Shown: positions 17,633 to 27,207, numbered from the stretch's first letter. The stretch is DNA of 64,000 nt from Lachnospiraceae bacterium UBA935 (GCA_002293525.1 DBDJ01000067.1:57019-121018), one strand, 5' to 3'. Notes: generated from the sequence alone by a model not told the origin. Numbers and translations are program-made.

Positions 17633-18763
17633 TCAATTGACATCCGACAAGATCGGCGGCATATCATGAAACAGAAAAGTCTGGTATGGCAATATCCTCA
17701 CTCCGTCCTCGCCCGCCCGCAGCATATACATGGCAAAGTACAGGATGCCCGCTGCCATGATCCCCCATGTAAAAAGTCGCTTCAGCTTATCGTTACGGAT
17801 GCCGTCTGTCAGCGCCGGAAGGAAAAAAATATGCGTGACAGTAAGATAATAGCCGATCCGCGATATGACCGGAATAAAGGAGCAGCAAGTATATAGGATA
17901 AGCGCTCCGGCATTGCAGTAAAAGTAAAAGCGGTTACGAGGATCATCCTTTACCGTCTGGCGGTAATACCGCAAAGACAACACTAAAACGGCGGCACAGC
18001 GCAGGATATTGATAAAGCTGGTTCCGCCGTCCAGATACTCCGTATTTTCATAAGTAGGATATAAGAAAACCAGCACTCTTAAATAAAACTCCTGGAAAAA
18101 GAAAAAGCTGACGCACACAAGCGCAACCGGAAGCACTGTCCATTTTTTCCAATTGAGGGAAGCCAGAAAATAAAGCGGGATCACGACGAGCAATGACTTA
18201 TGAAAGGTTGCTCCCAGTAAGATAATCATCAGGAATTTTACCCATTCCCGCCGCAATACATAAGGAATTGAATATATGGCCAAGGCCACCGCCAAATAAT
18301 AGCGCACCGTGCTGAAAGCTTGAAAATAATAGGCAAAGGCCATAAACAAGAAAAAAGTAAAAATAAAATTGGTACTTTGTTTATAGATGGCACCTAAAAA
18401 AATGACGATCGTGGCCAGAGCAAAAAAAGCAAAGACCAGAAGATAGTTTTCAAATCCGCTGATTCCGTAAAGGATCCGCACCAGCCAGTTGAAACCCGCT
18501 TCGGTAGGCACATAGGCATCGCTCACTACCAAATGCATAAACTCCACATATTTGGCGTAATCGTTGCCTACATTGAGGCGACAGGCCGCGACACCGAACA
18601 GGATGACGGCAACGGCTGACAAAACGGCACCATTCAGCATCTGCTGCCGGGTTATCTGCTTTCCGCTATGACCAACAAAAACGTGGCTTGGCGCGTTCGT
18701 CTGCTTTTTTACTAAAGTTGCCAGTGCAACAACCGTGACCGTAACCAATAGATATAGAATCAT
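17633..18763 (-). CDS. EpsG-family polysaccharide polymerase (Wzy-like)
   Basis: Integral membrane protein with about ten hydrophobic segments. The sequence GNDYAKYVEFM followed by EAGFNWLVRILYG is typical of EpsG family polymerases, which join lipid-linked repeat units outside the membrane. I choose ATG 18763: it overlaps the upstream stop as ATGA and has GAGG 6 nt before it, whereas the ATG at 18781 lies against its own GGAAGG. It would polymerise the units built by the surrounding transferases. A second candidate membrane protein for the locus is at 27289. Confidence 0.88.
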   Translation of the reverse strand: MILYLLVTVTVVALATLVKKQTNAPSHVFVGHSGKQITRQQMLNGAVLSAVAVILFGVAACRLNVGNDYAKYVEFMHLVVSDAYVPTEAGFNWLVRILYGISGFENYLLVFAFFALATIVIFLGAIYKQSTNFIFTFFLFMAFAYYFQAFSTVRYYLAVALAIYSIPYVLRREWVKFLMIILLGATFHKSLLVVIPLYFLASLNWKKWTVLPVALVCVSFFFFQEFYLRVLVFLYPTYENTEYLDGGTSFINILRCAAVLVLSLRYYRQTVKDDPRNRFYFYCNAGALILYTCCSFIPVISRIGYYLTVTHIFFLPALTDGIRNDKLKRLFTWGIMAAGILYFAMYMLRAGEDGVRILPYQTFLFHDMPPILSDVN

Positions 18764-19551
18764 ACCTGTCCTCTGCGCCATCCTTCCTTGATGCCTTGAC
18801 GCATCAGCTGACAGGCTCTGCTAAAGCTGATATCCCGCAGCATTTCCCGTCGGTGTGACCATAAAAACCGTAAAGAAAAAAGACCGGCCATGATACCGTA
18901 CAAATAATAATAGAGCACCCCTCTGTCAATAAAGAATTTGTCATGATAACCTTGAAACCATGTCGATTCACGATAGGTTTCCGCACCGATCACCGTCGGC
19001 GACGCATAAAGCTTAAGACCCCTTTTCAGGCAGTCATGCAAAAACAAGCTGTCCTCTCCATTGCTGTATCTGGCGCCGCCGCCGAACAGGAGTGAAAAAC
19101 TCACATTGGCATAGCGCAATTTTTCCACTCTGGCCGCGACACTGTAAGTAGGGTACCGGCCATAGTTATACCACCGAATTCTTTTATATTCCGTGTTACG
19201 GTAGGTAGCGCGCCGTTCATCCACGTCAACGTTAAACAGAATCAGATCCGCTTCCGGATGACTGGCAAATTCTTTTACCACGGCCTCACCATATCCTGTT
19301 TTCATGACAATGTCTTCATCCGAAAAAAGACATATGTCACCATCCGTACGAAGCAGGGCATTGTTACGATTCAATCCCACTCCTTTTTCTGCGAAGGAAA
19401 AAGCCTTGATCGTGTTCCCACGGTATGAGTATTCTTCATAGCCAAACTCTCCGCATTGATTCGCAATCACTGCGCCGGTTTCCAGATTCATTTTTTCCGC
19501 CAGCTTCCATACATCCTGATTGACGGCAGCTATTAGTACTTGTAGTTTCAT
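18760..19551 (-). CDS. GT-A type glycosyltransferase, capsular type
   Basis: 263 residues. N-terminal MKLQVLIAAVNQDVWKLAEK, the AEKGVGLNRNNALL segment and the LFSDEDIVM acidic motif mark a GT-A glycosyltransferase related to poly-saccharide GT2-like enzymes. The later GEDSLFLHDCLKRGLKLY segment matches the usual acceptor-site region (ED motif). The C-terminus has a hydrophobic stretch (YYYLYGIMAGLFSLRFL) that may anchor it. It is translationally coupled to the EpsG-type gene. Substrates unknown. Confidence 0.87.
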   Translation of the reverse strand: MKLQVLIAAVNQDVWKLAEKMNLETGAVIANQCGEFGYEEYSYRGNTIKAFSFAEKGVGLNRNNALLRTDGDICLFSDEDIVMKTGYGEAVVKEFASHPEADLILFNVDVDERRATYRNTEYKRIRWYNYGRYPTYSVAARVEKLRYANVSFSLLFGGGARYSNGEDSLFLHDCLKRGLKLYASPTVIGAETYRESTWFQGYHDKFFIDRGVLYYYLYGIMAGLFSLRFLWSHRREMLRDISFSRACQLMRQGIKEGWRRGQV

Positions 19552-19679
19552 TTGCTAAACCTTATTTCTCATCACTATCTGCCAGTATATTTCTCATCTC
19601 CTATAGCCAATGCCTTATATATTGAACTGGCTACTGCCCTTGCTACTGGGGGCGGAAAGGCATTCACAAGGATAAATAT

Positions 19680-20849
19680 TTAATAATATTTTTTCCAGAA
19701 CTTTTCTTCACCTTCTACGATCATCATCCCCAAAATACGGCAATCTTGATTCTTGAGAAAACTGACCGTTCTGTCGATTTTCTTCCCGTTTCTCTTGCCG
19801 AACGGTACTGCCAGAATCACTCCGTCTACTTCCTGTAGAATTGACCCTGTCGAGCTGCCGACAGCAGCAGATTTGAGCGTAGAAGTCAACCATTCAATCT
19901 TTGGTGACTTATTCTTCATAATATTAACAAAGATTGATCTGATATTTTCCGCCAGAATAATTACTTGCATATCTATATTATCTTGTTTTTCTGCATTATT
20001 TCCCTTTTGTGCGCTGTCATTCCCACCATTGATAAATGGTAAATCAACCGGTGTAAGAAACAGCAGCCGCTGCTCATCCTTCAGCAGATAAGCGGCATTT
20101 TCCGCCAGTTCATCAGCATATGGCTGTCGATCTTCGCCGTCGGCATTTTTAATCAGCAAGCCCAGCAACGGAAACGGATATCGTTTTTCCACATCGGCAA
20201 TGACATAAAGCGAATCATCCAATATATAAGCAAATATGAAGACAAATAAAGCGACAACAAAGCATAACACCCCACCGCCGAACACCGCCTGAGCGGTACG
20301 GTCGCCCCACACCACGACTTCCGGCGGGATACTGTTGTTCAGCTCCATGGAAACGATTTCTTCCTGCTCCTCTCCGAAACGCAGCAAGCCTGCTTCAGCC
20401 GCATTCTGAACCAGGGCTGTCCACTCCTCGCTGCTGCCAGTGGCATACACAGTAAGCAGACGCGAATCGGACAGGATCTTTGCTTCGAGGGCATCTTCAA
20501 CCATCTTACGGAAGGTTTCATCGTCTATTCCAGATAAACCAGCAGGACGGTTGCGCTCCATTGCCTCCATGATCTTATCCATCACGGGATCCCCATGCAA
20601 CAGATCATTCCAGGTATAACCGTTAAAAGACTGTTCCGCATTAGCACGGTTAACAAACTGCAGATAAAATTTGGACTGGGCCTGCCACTGGGTTTCCATG
20701 GCGAATTCCCGCAACAGAATGTAGATGCCGCCGCATAGGAAAGCCCCTAAAGCGGTAATTAGCAAAATAGTTCCCAATCTTTTATAAAGACACAGGGCAA
20801 ACTTCTTCAGATCCATACCTTCCTGCATAAAATGTTCGTTATGACTCAT
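19680..20849 (-). CDS. Wzz-like chain-length protein with a degenerate BY-kinase-like tail
   Basis: Two membrane segments (about residues 25-48 and 205-228) flank a helical extracytoplasmic domain, as in Wzz/CapA polysaccharide co-polymerases. After the second span, a cytoplasmic domain of about 160 residues resembles CpsD/CapB tyrosine kinases in layout (LLFLTPVD, ILAENIRSIFVNIMKN, GVILAVPFGKR) but has no Walker A (GxxxxGKS/T) and no C-terminal tyrosine cluster beyond KKYY. It overlaps the sugar-transferase gene by about 11 nt. It would set chain length, probably without autokinase activity. Confidence 0.85.
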   Translation of the reverse strand: MSHNEHFMQEGMDLKKFALCLYKRLGTILLITALGAFLCGGIYILLREFAMETQWQAQSKFYLQFVNRANAEQSFNGYTWNDLLHGDPVMDKIMEAMERNRPAGLSGIDDETFRKMVEDALEAKILSDSRLLTVYATGSSEEWTALVQNAAEAGLLRFGEEQEEIVSMELNNSIPPEVVVWGDRTAQAVFGGGVLCFVVALFVFIFAYILDDSLYVIADVEKRYPFPLLGLLIKNADGEDRQPYADELAENAAYLLKDEQRLLFLTPVDLPFINGGNDSAQKGNNAEKQDNIDMQVIILAENIRSIFVNIMKNKSPKIEWLTSTLKSAAVGSSTGSILQEVDGVILAVPFGKRNGKKIDRTVSFLKNQDCRILGMMIVEGEEKFWKKYY

Positions 20850-22239
20850 CACTTTTCTTATCCCTCATCTTAATGGCAGTAATCTGGCTTTCTTCGATAC
20901 CTTCCGCGCTTTCCGGCTTAAAAAGAATCTTAAGGGTGAGAAGCATCAGTTTCAGATCCAGCCAGATCGAGTAATTTTCAATATAAGTCAGATCCAGCTT
21001 TAATTTGTCGTAAGGAGTGGTATTATATTTACCATAAACCTGCGCATACCCCGCAAGACCGGCCTTCATCTTCATCCGGAAAGCAAATTCCGGCATGTCC
21101 TCCAGATACTGGCCGATAATCTCCGGCCGCTCCGGCCGCGGGCCGATAAAGGACATCTCGCCCTTGAGAATGTTGAACAACTGAGGCAGTTCATCGATTC
21201 TTATCGCCCGGATAAACCGGCCGACCGGCGTCACCCTGTCATCATGCACAGATGCCAGCCGGGCCACTCCGTCTTTTTCCGCATCCACCCGCATACTGCG
21301 GAACTTTAATATCATAAACTCTTTTCCGGCTGCCGTGCAGCGCACCTGCCTGAACAAAGCCGGCCCCCCGTCAAAGCACTTAACCGCCAATGCCGTAATG
21401 ATCATGACCGGTGAAGTGATTACCAGCAGCAACAAAGAAAATATCAGATCAATAACCCGCTTAATTACCCGCTGCTCTACCGTCAGCGCATGTTCCCTGG
21501 TTAAAAACATCGGTGTGTCAAACAAATGCACCTGATCAGAACCTTTGATCAGTACGTCCGGTATTTTGGGCATAAAATAAACCCTGATGGACTTACTGTA
21601 GCAGAATTTCATCAGTTTATTCCGGTCTTCGGTGGGAATATCCCAAAGCACTACCGCACCATAAGGTCCTGTCACTTCCTTGCGGATCGCATTCAGGCCC
21701 TCATCAATATTCATACACTTAGAGACCTGGTACCGGTCCTTCCGGGAAGCAAACTTATCAAGGATGTCGTCAATCTCCCGTTCCCCATAGATCAGCAGGA
21801 TATTACGGGGCGGAAATATTTTCACATAAGCCACGTTGCTGATAAAAGCCCATAAAGCGGCAATCATGAGCTGCAAGGCAAACACGCCGGCTATCGGCGG
21901 TATTTCTACCAGCCAGTTATGCATCAGGGATATCTGAAAATAAGAAAGTACATTTACCCCCAGCAAAGAAAATATCTGCGAGAAAAAAACATCGCCGGTC
22001 TTCAGATAACCGATCTTTAAACTGCCATACGTATTGGAAAAGACACATAACAAGGCAAAATAAATCAGCAGGATTACATAATGGCCGTTTGCATACAGCT
22101 TGATTCCCATATTGTTATTATTTACCACCGGATAATAATAATGAAACCAAGAATAAGCATAGACACCGGTCTGCAGAACCAGGCTCATCATACTCAATCC
22201 TAAGACAAAGATTCTTTTCAATGCTTCTTTTCTTTTCAT
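20839..22239 (-). CDS. Polyprenyl-phosphate sugar-1-phosphate transferase (initiating)
   Basis: Four N-terminal membrane segments, a cytoplasmic Rossmann-like segment (ILLIYGEREIDDIL), a fifth hydrophobic span (VIDLIFSLLLLVITSPVM) and the catalytic C-terminal PGT domain. Conserved motifs include LFRQVRC, ILKFRSMRVDAEK, RIDELPQLFNILKGEMSFIG and GPRPERP, with the DE catalytic pair in IDELPQ. The enzyme transfers a sugar-1-phosphate from a nucleotide sugar onto undecaprenyl phosphate and starts repeat-unit synthesis. Full length for the family (466 aa). Confidence 0.94.
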   Translation of the reverse strand: MKRKEALKRIFVLGLSMMSLVLQTGVYAYSWFHYYYPVVNNNNMGIKLYANGHYVILLIYFALLCVFSNTYGSLKIGYLKTGDVFFSQIFSLLGVNVLSYFQISLMHNWLVEIPPIAGVFALQLMIAALWAFISNVAYVKIFPPRNILLIYGEREIDDILDKFASRKDRYQVSKCMNIDEGLNAIRKEVTGPYGAVVLWDIPTEDRNKLMKFCYSKSIRVYFMPKIPDVLIKGSDQVHLFDTPMFLTREHALTVEQRVIKRVIDLIFSLLLLVITSPVMIITALAVKCFDGGPALFRQVRCTAAGKEFMILKFRSMRVDAEKDGVARLASVHDDRVTPVGRFIRAIRIDELPQLFNILKGEMSFIGPRPERPEIIGQYLEDMPEFAFRMKMKAGLAGYAQVYGKYNTTPYDKLKLDLTYIENYSIWLDLKLMLLTLKILFKPESAEGIEESQITAIKMRDKKSDES

Positions 22240-22308
22240 CTGTGCTTTCCCTCAGCCTTCCAGACATGCCGCCACCTTTAGAGACTTAGAATTACTTTAC
22301 ACATTCAC

Positions 22309-23067
22309 TTATATCCGCCGCAACGTTGCCCGAACTGCCCACAAAACCAAAAAAACGACACTGTCACCAAATGACAGCTTTTCTACCCGGCGGTACAGTT
22401 TCCATATCCTTCTCACTGCCGTCAGCTTATTGGACGACAATGACCGCGGCGGCCGCCGGTATATCGCGGTTACTTCATTTAACCCCCAGGCTGTATGGCC
22501 ATTTCGAAGAATCTGCCACCAGGTTGCCGTATCTTCACTTTCCACATTCGGCATCTTAATAAGCTCCCTGTCAATCTTCTCGCTGTCAAACATCACTGTG
22601 GAAGTAAAAATAACCGTCCGTGAAAGTGCCTCACGATAATTCAGCTGTTCCGGCACCGAAACCACCTTTCCGGTTCCTTCGGCTTTTTCATTGCCGAACT
22701 CATAGGCTGTAAAAACAAACGCTACGTCCTTAGCCTGCATAAAAGCCATTTCCTTTTCCAGCTTGTCCGGCAACCAGACATCGTCCGCATCCAAAAATGT
22801 CAGATAGCGGCCCTTGGCACAGCTAAGGCCTTGATTCCTCGCCGCCGCAGGACCTTCATTTCGCTCTTTACAAATCAGGCGGATCTGATCCTTGTCCCGC
22901 GCTTCCATCTGTTCCAGATACGCTTCAATGCAAGCAACACTGTCATCTGCAGAACCGTCATCCACCAGAATCAGCTCCCAGTCTCGGCGGGTCTGCTCCT
23001 TCACCATACGTATCGTTTCCGTTATATATTTGTCCGCATTATAAACCGGGACTATTATGCTGATCAT
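22309..23067 (-). CDS. GT2-family glycosyltransferase
   Basis: Complete GT-A domain: ISIIVPVYNADKYI, LILVDDGSADDS, GPAAARNQGLSCAKG, the DADDVW (DxD) motif and the ESEDTATWWQIL segment in the acceptor region. The C-terminal portion is short with a hydrophobic segment (VVFLVLWAVRATL) that may tether it to the membrane. ATG 23067 lies 2 nt after the stop of the DPM1-like transferase, so the two are co-translated. Confidence 0.92.
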   Translation of the reverse strand: MISIIVPVYNADKYITETIRMVKEQTRRDWELILVDDGSADDSVACIEAYLEQMEARDKDQIRLICKERNEGPAAARNQGLSCAKGRYLTFLDADDVWLPDKLEKEMAFMQAKDVAFVFTAYEFGNEKAEGTGKVVSVPEQLNYREALSRTVIFTSTVMFDSEKIDRELIKMPNVESEDTATWWQILRNGHTAWGLNEVTAIYRRPPRSLSSNKLTAVRRIWKLYRRVEKLSFGDSVVFLVLWAVRATLRRI

Positions 23068-23069
23068 CG

Positions 23070-23999
23070 CTATACTTCCTCTTTCACCAGATAGATAGGA
23101 CGTTTTTTCACCTCCATATAAGTCTTAGCCAGATATTGCCCGATAATTCCGATGCAAAATAACTGCACCCCGCTGACCAGTAAAATAATACATACCATAG
23201 AAGGCCAGCCGTCAGTAGGATCGCCAAACAACAATTTTCTAATAATGATAATTATAATAAAGATAAATGCCGCAATACAGAATACCACTCCCATAAAAGA
23301 AGATATCGCCAGCGGCATTGTTGAAAACGCCGTAATACCGTCAATAGAATATATAAAAAGCTTCCAAAAAGACCATTTACTTTCCCCCTTCCGGCGCTCC
23401 ACATTCTGATACTCCAGCCATTTGGTCTTAAATCCTACCCAGCCGTATATCCCTTTCGTAAAACGGTTGTATTCTTTCATCTCAAGAACCGCATCGGCCA
23501 TCCGTCTGGTCATCAGACGGTAATCCCTGGCGCCGTCCACAATTTCCGCATTAGATATTCTTTTCATCGTACTGTAAAAAATACGCGCAAAAAAAGAACG
23601 AACCGCCGGTTCCCCCTTGCGGTTCACCCTTCTGGTAGCCACTGAGTCATACCCCTCCTCCAACAGGGAAAACATCTCCGGCAACAGTGCGGGAGGATCC
23701 TGCATGTCCGCATCCATTAAGACCAGATAATCACCACTGGCTTTTTCCAGACCGGCATAGATCGCTGCCTCTTTCCCGAAATTACGGGTAAAAGAGACCA
23801 GCCTTACCCGGGAATCCTGCTGAATCAGCTTCTTAACCTCATCAGCAGTCCGGTCCGAAGAGCCGTCATCAATATAACAGACTTCCACCTCAATCTCATT
23901 ATCATCAAAAAATTCGCTGTTCTTCATCAGCTCATCATAAAAATCCGATACATTTTCTTCTTCATTATAGCAAGGAACAATAACGCTTAGAAGCTTCAT
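23070..23999 (-). CDS. Polyprenyl-phosphate glycosyltransferase (GtrB/DPM1-like GT2)
   Basis: GT2 domain with LLSVIVPCYNEEENVSDF, CYIDDGSSDRTADEV, FTRNFGKEAAIYAGLEKA and LMDADMQDPP, the classic signature of dolichyl/undecaprenyl-phosphate glucosyl- or mannosyltransferases. Two C-terminal membrane helices follow (FSTMPLAISSFMGVVFCIA and SMVCIILLVSGVQLFCIGI). These enzymes load a sugar on polyprenyl phosphate at the inner leaflet for use outside by GT-C enzymes. It could supply the membrane protein at 27289, which is GT-C-like. Confidence 0.93.
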   Translation of the reverse strand: MKLLSVIVPCYNEEENVSDFYDELMKNSEFFDDNEIEVEVCYIDDGSSDRTADEVKKLIQQDSRVRLVSFTRNFGKEAAIYAGLEKASGDYLVLMDADMQDPPALLPEMFSLLEEGYDSVATRRVNRKGEPAVRSFFARIFYSTMKRISNAEIVDGARDYRLMTRRMADAVLEMKEYNRFTKGIYGWVGFKTKWLEYQNVERRKGESKWSFWKLFIYSIDGITAFSTMPLAISSFMGVVFCIAAFIFIIIIIIRKLLFGDPTDGWPSMVCIILLVSGVQLFCIGIIGQYLAKTYMEVKKRPIYLVKEEV

Positions 24000-24002
24000 C
24001 TA

Positions 24003-24410
24003 TACCCTGTTCTCCTCTCATGAAGCACATGAAATGTCTTTACTGGCTCTGTGGCCTCAGCCGTATTATATTCTACCACAAAAACCCAGTTATCACAACT
24101 GCACCCGAAAATAACTTACATAATACCCGAAAATAACTTACATAATACCCGAAAAAAAAACTCACATAATAGCCTGAAAAATGTGGTCACTGGTCTATGT
24201 CTTTGAGTATAGGATTGAGTAGCGGGGTTCCAAGCGAGCTTGCGCGCTTTTTTATAAACTTATTGATACGACATTGGGGAATGAACAATAATCAAAAACA
24301 ACGCACATATTAAAACGCGCCTAGCATATCAAAGTCAGCTAAATACGCCACTTGAGACATGTTAACCACGTTCTTCTTATCCCTTCAGGACTTAGATTCA
24401 CTCTTGTTTA
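24003..24410. other. Intergenic region between the Spo0A-like gene and the GT2 gene
   Basis: No gene is supported. It contains the 22-bp minisatellite at 24103-24180 and a short hairpin AAGCG...CGCTT followed by TTTTT on the plus strand (about 24231-24254), with no plus-strand gene before it. The gap marks a break in the otherwise closely packed polysaccharide locus. Confidence 0.5.
24103..24180. repeat. Minisatellite, 22-bp unit
   Basis: Two perfect units of ACCCGAAAATAACTTACATA plus AT, then a diverged third unit (with an A-run and CTCACATAAT) and a partial fourth. It is downstream of the Spo0A-like gene and upstream of a glycosyltransferase. Confidence 0.8.
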
Positions 24411-24788
24411 TTACCCTACTCCCTTATGCTGCAGCAGCACCTGATCGGCGATAATTGCTATGTATTCGCTGTTCGTTGGCCTTTCACAGCCATCTTTACC
24501 GGAATATCCGAACAGCTCTTCAAAATAACTTACATTGCCTCGCTCCCATGAAATCTCAATGGCATTACGGATTGCCCGTTCCACTTTTCTGTCGGTAGTC
24601 CCGAATAGTTTCGCAATCTCCGGATAAAGAAGTTTGGTTACGCTGCCTACGACACGCATATCTTTTATCGCCAGCATGACCGCACTGCGCAGATAACGGT
24701 AACCTTTCAGATGGGCCGGCACTCCGATATCTAACATAATCTTCGATATTTGATTTTCCATTGTCTTTTCTACAATTATACTTTGCAT
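24411..24788 (-). CDS. Free-standing Spo0A C-terminal (sporulation response) domain protein
   Basis: 125 residues with only the DNA-binding output domain of Spo0A and no receiver domain. The helices containing GVPAHLKGYRYLRSAVMLAI, LLYPEIAKLFGTTDRKVERA and IRNAIEISWERG, and the end motif RPTNSEYIAIIADQ, match the Spo0A C-terminal fold that binds 0A boxes. I start at ATG 24788, preceded by GGGGAA; the upstream ATG at 24833 has no ribosome binding site. A near-perfect palindrome GTTAAGTAATTATTTAAC lies just upstream (24823-24840) and may be an operator. It may regulate the glycan locus. Confidence 0.88.
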   Translation of the reverse strand: MQSIIVEKTMENQISKIMLDIGVPAHLKGYRYLRSAVMLAIKDMRVVGSVTKLLYPEIAKLFGTTDRKVERAIRNAIEISWERGNVSYFEELFGYSGKDGCERPTNSEYIAIIADQVLLQHKGVG

Positions 24789-24920
24789 AATAAATTCCCC
24801 GTTCCTGAATGATGTTAAGTAATTATTTAACATACTAACACATCAAACAAAATTGGTAAACTGTTATTTATCGCGTAATCATACAAGTATCGTAATTATA
24901 TAAAAGACCTTTAATATTCA

Positions 24921-25991
24921 CTATAGATATTCCATTAATCCCTGCTTCTTCAGTTCATCGGGAATCTCACGAACGCTCTGGGCTTTATCTTTATGACATA
25001 CCATAATAGCATCCTCCGCTTCCACAATAATCAGATCCTCAACCCCAAGGGTCGCAATCAGCTTGCTCTTGGCATAAATCACGCAGTTTTGCGTATCGAT
25101 CAATATCTGAGCACGATTGGCAACATTGCCGTTAGCATCTTTTTCATGCAAGGCCTCCAGCGCATCCCAGCTTCCCACGTCACTCCAGTCAAATTTACTT
25201 TCCACCACGGTTACTTCACCGGCTCTTTCCATAATACCATAGTCAATGGATATCTTGGGTATCACCGGATAGACCCGGTTAATAGTTGCCCCTTCTTCTT
25301 CCGTTCCCATGGAATCGCCGATTTCTTTTAAACAGGCATAAATATCTGGCAGCAATTCCTTAAAATACCTTAGAATCGTCGAAACCTTCCAGACAAACAT
25401 CCCGCTGTTCCAAAGAAAACCGCCTTCCTTCAGGTAAGCCCTGGCCGTCATGACATCCGGTTTCTCGACAAACTCCAAAACATCATGATATTCCTGCCCA
25501 TCCTCACCCTTGTCATATCTGATATAGCCATATCCTACCGCCGGAAATACCGGCTTGATCCCAATCGTAATCAGCCGGTCTGTCTCCTCTGCCAAGGCGA
25601 TCGCTTGCTGCAAGGTCTGGTTAAAACCGTCAACATCCTTGATGTAATGATCCGAAGCAAACACGCTCATGATCCCGTCACCATACTTATTCATGATTTC
25701 CATAGCGGCATACCCGATACAGGCGGCCGTATTCCGCGCCGCCGGCTCCGACAAAATATGTTCCGGCAATACTGTTCCCGCCGTTGCCTCACGCATCAGC
25801 GGTGCCTGGGCAACATTGGTCACAATAAAAATATTCTCCGCTTCGATACTGGGTTTCAGACGGGCAATCGTTTCATTGACCATCAGATCATCTCCTGTCA
25901 GGTTCAAAAACTGTTTTGGCAGCTCCTGTCTGCTTAGCGGCCAGAAGCGGGTTCCGCCGCCGCCCGCCATAACTACGCCATAACGATTCAT
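24921..25991 (-). CDS. manC: Mannose-1-phosphate guanylyltransferase
   Basis: Nucleotidyltransferase with the pyrophosphorylase signature GGGGTRFWPLSR at residues 10-21 and PKQF at 25-28, EPAARNTAACIG, SDHYI and the FVEKP motif. It makes GDP-mannose from mannose-1-phosphate and GTP, in the cytoplasm. The phosphomannose isomerase domain of bifunctional enzymes is absent (357 aa). I choose ATG 25991, 10 nt after GGAG; the codon at 26000 is less likely. GDP-mannose feeds Gmd and the fucose synthase in the same locus. Confidence 0.93.
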   Translation of the reverse strand: MNRYGVVMAGGGGTRFWPLSRQELPKQFLNLTGDDLMVNETIARLKPSIEAENIFIVTNVAQAPLMREATAGTVLPEHILSEPAARNTAACIGYAAMEIMNKYGDGIMSVFASDHYIKDVDGFNQTLQQAIALAEETDRLITIGIKPVFPAVGYGYIRYDKGEDGQEYHDVLEFVEKPDVMTARAYLKEGGFLWNSGMFVWKVSTILRYFKELLPDIYACLKEIGDSMGTEEEGATINRVYPVIPKISIDYGIMERAGEVTVVESKFDWSDVGSWDALEALHEKDANGNVANRAQILIDTQNCVIYAKSKLIATLGVEDLIIVEAEDAIMVCHKDKAQSVREIPDELKKQGLMEYL

Positions 25992-26018
25992 GTACATCAA
26001 GCTCCTTTTCTATTTGTA

Positions 26019-26076
26019 CAGATACATTTTTACTGATACATTTGTCCTGATACATTTTTACTGATACATTTTATCC
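26019..26076. repeat. Minisatellite upstream of manC (about 28-bp unit)
   Basis: GATACATTTTTACTGATACA followed by TTTGTCCT occurs twice in a row, the second copy ending in TTTTATCCT. The 14-bp half-unit itself is related, so four GATACATTT blocks are seen. It lies between the fucose synthase gene and manC. Confidence 0.75.
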
Positions 26077-26156
26077 TGCTTCCCGTCCCAGACTAGTGTC
26101 TGTTCGTTTTACTTATGCAACAGCCGTCCGTTTATCTTATATTACAGCCTGTCCGT

Positions 26157-27119
26157 TTACCTATTCAGTAGCCTGGCACTGTCCTCATTTTCACGAAACC
26201 ATCGGTAAGCCAAAGTAACCCCTTCCTCCAGATCAATCTTATGGTTCCATCCCATGCTATGAAGCATATTTACATCCGTAAGCTTTCTGGGCGTTCCGTC
26301 AGGCATATCCCGGTTCCATGCAATCGTCCCTTCAAAACCAACCGCCTTCTGCACCGTTTCCGCCAGTTCTCTTATCGATACTTCTTTTCCCGTACCGATA
26401 TTCACATGCTGTTCCCCGCTATAATTCTCCAGTAAAAAAACGCAGGCATCAGCCATATCTTCTACATAGAGAAATTCCCGCAAGGGCGTTCCCGTCCCCC
26501 AAAGCTCAACCGACTTCCTGCCCTGCACTTTGGCTTCATGAAACTTCCGGATCATTGCCGGCATAACATGAGATTCCTGAAGATCATAATTGTCATGCGG
26601 TCCGTAAAGATTGGTTGGCATACAGCTGATAAAATCATCGCCATATTGCTGCTTATAAAACTTGCACATTTCCAGGCCGGCAATCTTCGCTATTGCATAG
26701 GCCTCATTCGTCTCCTCCAAAGGCCCGGTCAGCAGCGCGTCCTCTGAAATCGGCTGTGGCGCCATCCGCGGATAGATACAAGTGCTTCCCAAAAACAGCA
26801 GCTTTTTTACCCCAGTCAGATGACTGCTATGAATCACATTACACTGAATCTGCATATTATCATAGAAAAATTCGGCCGGCCGGGTATTATTGGCATTGAT
26901 CCCGCCTACTCTGGCAGCCGCCAGGATCACCGCTGCCGGCTTTTCCGCTTCCATAAACAACCTTACCGCCTGCTGGTCGATCAGATCCAGTTCCTGATGC
27001 GTGCGGCACAGAATATTCTCATACCCTTTCTCTTGAAGGTGTCTGACAATCGCACTTCCAACCAGTCCCCGATGTCCAGCCACATAAATCTTATCATTCT
27101 TTCCAATCGTATTCTTCAT
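26157..27119 (-). CDS. fcl: GDP-L-fucose synthase
   Basis: SDR enzyme converting the GDP-4-keto-6-deoxymannose made by Gmd to GDP-L-fucose by epimerisation and NADPH reduction. N-terminal NADP motif GHRGLVGSA (15-23); catalytic Y141xxxK145 in YAIAK; conserved Ser/Cys in LGSTCIYP. The motif NLYGPHDNYDLQESHVMPA is typical of the family. I start at ATG 27119, seven nt after GGAG; the frame opens at 27140. It is separated from manC by a minisatellite. Confidence 0.94.
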   Translation of the reverse strand: MKNTIGKNDKIYVAGHRGLVGSAIVRHLQEKGYENILCRTHQELDLIDQQAVRLFMEAEKPAAVILAAARVGGINANNTRPAEFFYDNMQIQCNVIHSSHLTGVKKLLFLGSTCIYPRMAPQPISEDALLTGPLEETNEAYAIAKIAGLEMCKFYKQQYGDDFISCMPTNLYGPHDNYDLQESHVMPAMIRKFHEAKVQGRKSVELWGTGTPLREFLYVEDMADACVFLLENYSGEQHVNIGTGKEVSIRELAETVQKAVGFEGTIAWNRDMPDGTPRKLTDVNMLHSMGWNHKIDLEEGVTLAYRWFRENEDSARLLNR

Positions 27120-27207
27120 GATCATACTCCATATCTTCATTTCTTACTTTCGCAAATCACCTTACTGTAGAAAAATACTAAATCATTGCTACCTTAGAAC
27201 CCTTCTA

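Noticed and set aside
24180..24260. tRNA-like sequence with GGGGTTCCAAG
   Set aside because: No cloverleaf pairing could be built; only a short hairpin before a T-run is present.
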